From NCBI GenBank assembly GCA_017551425.1, contig JAFZLQ010000100.1, positions 1 through 16,043 on the forward strand: a DNA stretch of 16,043 nt. The letters are read 5' to 3'. The first letter of the stretch is position 1; each line of letters starts with the position of its first letter. The position numbers and the translations under genes are program-made. The stretch comes from Bacteroidales bacterium (lineage in GTDB: Bacteria > Bacteroidota > Bacteroidia > Bacteroidales > UBA932). The notes beneath the pieces were generated by a model. The model was not told where the DNA came from and did no database searches. It saw only the letters and a program-made list of their open reading frames with translations. Shown piece by piece: positions 15,119 through 16,043 of this stretch.

Positions 15119-16006
15119 ATGATCAGTATAGGGAACAAAGTTCTGAAACTCCTCATCCACGAGCCTCTGGACGGCTTCTATCAGGGCACCCGTTTCGACC
15201 GCTCCGGCGTGTTCGGCAGCGTGCTCTGGAACGGTGTGGAGATGGCCGGCAGGTGGTTCAGTTCCTACGACCCGCGGATGCACGATGCCGTTTGCGGTCC
15301 CGCCGAGGAGTTCAGTCCCATAGGTTTCGATGAAGCCGCCCCCGGAGGCTGCTTTGTCAAGATTGGCGTGGGCCTTCTTGAGCGTCCAGACGCAGAGGCT
15401 TACGACCGCTTCCGCCTTTACCCGGTATCCGACCCCGGAACGTGGACCGTCGAGGCAGGGGAGCGCTCGGTCGTTTTTACCCATCGCCTGGACGGTATCT
15501 ATCTGTACCGCAAAGAGATAGTCGCCGGCCCCGGCTCTTTCCATATACGCCACAGACTCGAGTCGCTCGGCGCACCCCTTTCAGGCGAAGTCTATAACCA
15601 TAATTTCTGGACCTTCGGACGCTTCGAGGTCGGCCCGGGTCGCCTTATCGATTTCCCCTTCAGGCCCGAGGGAACCTGGCGCGCTGAATACGACAGTGTC
15701 GGGTTCACCGGCGGCGGCGTACGCTTCTCCCGCACGCTCCGTGAGGGTGAGTCCGTCTATTGCGGTAACATCCACAAGGAAGGGACCTCCGGGATGCCTT
15801 ACTCGATGAGTGTCTCCGACGGTCCCGTTTCGGTGCATATACGCGGCAACGTTCCCGTCACGCACACCGTCCTCTGGTCCAATCACCGCATCGCCTGCCT
15901 GGAACCGTACAACGATTTTGCAACGCCCTTCTTTTGGGAAATAGAATACAGATTTGATAATTACAATATACATCAGAATCCGGACATCTCTCTTTCGGAA
16001 TCGTAA
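15119..16006 (+). CDS. Galactose-mutarotase-like (aldose 1-epimerase superfamily) protein
   Basis: 295 residues from ATG 15119. Upstream non-ATG starts would overlap the MFS gene and its promoter and are rejected. The sequence is an all-beta sandwich of the mutarotase superfamily: YQGTRFDRSGVF at 21-32, GPAEEFSP at 60-67, FVKIGVGLLERP at 79-90, the histidine motif VYNHNFWTF at 158-166 (H161), and LEPYNDFATPFFWEIEYRF at 261-279, in which E262 is the likely catalytic base. There is no signal peptide, so it should be cytoplasmic. Expected role: equilibrating alpha and beta anomers of the sugar that the neighbouring isomerase or kinase uses. It is transcribed away from the PUL operon from a common 76-base control region, which fits co-regulation. 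Its exact sugar is unknown. No ribosome-binding-like sequence precedes the start. Confidence 0.85.
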   Translation: MISIGNKVLKLLIHEPLDGFYQGTRFDRSGVFGSVLWNGVEMAGRWFSSYDPRMHDAVCGPAEEFSPIGFDEAAPGGCFVKIGVGLLERPDAEAYDRFRLYPVSDPGTWTVEAGERSVVFTHRLDGIYLYRKEIVAGPGSFHIRHRLESLGAPLSGEVYNHNFWTFGRFEVGPGRLIDFPFRPEGTWRAEYDSVGFTGGGVRFSRTLREGESVYCGNIHKEGTSGMPYSMSVSDGPVSVHIRGNVPVTHTVLWSNHRIACLEPYNDFATPFFWEIEYRFDNYNIHQNPDISLSES

Positions 16007-16009
16007 GCA

Positions 16010-16043
16010 CCCGCGCTTGTAGCGGGAGGGGCCCATTTATGGG
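16010..16043 (+). terminator. Possible weak terminator hairpins after the mutarotase-like gene
   Basis: CCCGC (16010-16014) can pair with GCGGG (16022-16026) around a 7-base loop, starting 4 bases after the stop codon. A second small palindrome CCCATTTATGGG is at 16032-16043 and touches the window edge. Neither is followed by a T-run within the window. They could instead be the beginning of another dispersed repeat. Confidence 0.3.

Overview
The window comes from a high-GC member of the Bacteroidota, most likely a Bacteroidales gut or host-associated lineage of the Alistipes/Rikenellaceae or Cryptobacteroides kind; the genus is an inference. Support: a SusC/SusD pair, DUF1735-type surface lipoproteins, and a TTTG-N21-TAnnTTTG promoter, which is the Bacteroides-type sigma factor signature. 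No RNA gene, insertion sequence or CRISPR array is visible.

Layout. One divergent promoter region (15043-15118) separates two transcription units. To the right, on the + strand, is a galactose-mutarotase-like gene (15119-16006) followed by a weak hairpin. To the left, on the - strand, nine genes run with no gap above 4 bases and several overlaps, down to and past the left edge of the window. In transcription order they are: MFS sugar transporter (15042-13669), AraA/FucI-like isomerase (13679-12216), a two-domain protein with a kinase-like N-terminus and a class I phosphomannose isomerase-like C-terminus (12212-10347), ROK-family sugar kinase (10372-9509), SusC (9548-6501), SusD (6499-4469), DUF1735/beta-propeller lipoprotein (4467-2470), DUF4855-like lipoprotein (2465-927), and a DUF6259-like lipoprotein (930 to beyond base 1) that is cut by the window edge.

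How it works together (inference). SusC/D and the DUF1735 lipoprotein capture and import an oligosaccharide. The DUF4855-like and DUF6259-like lipoproteins are the only candidate glycosidases; no classical glycoside hydrolase family is recognisable. The released monosaccharide crosses the inner membrane through the MFS carrier, its anomers are equilibrated by the divergent mutarotase, and it is isomerised and phosphorylated by the isomerase, the ROK kinase and the PMI-like protein. This is a polysaccharide utilisation locus (PUL) fused to a complete monosaccharide catabolic cassette. The substrate is not determinable from sequence alone.

Most unusual feature. The first and last visible genes of this operon each carry an in-frame insertion made of short repeats from what look like two variants of the same palindromic repeat family. 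Three 69-bp units (23 codons each) lie in the terminal lipoprotein and continue to the window edge. A 120-bp block with four 27-bp units (9 codons each) lies in the central cytoplasmic loop of the MFS transporter. Both keep the reading frame open, and the two genes read the related half-element in opposite orientations. This looks like a dispersed palindromic element tolerated inside, and expanding inside, coding sequence.
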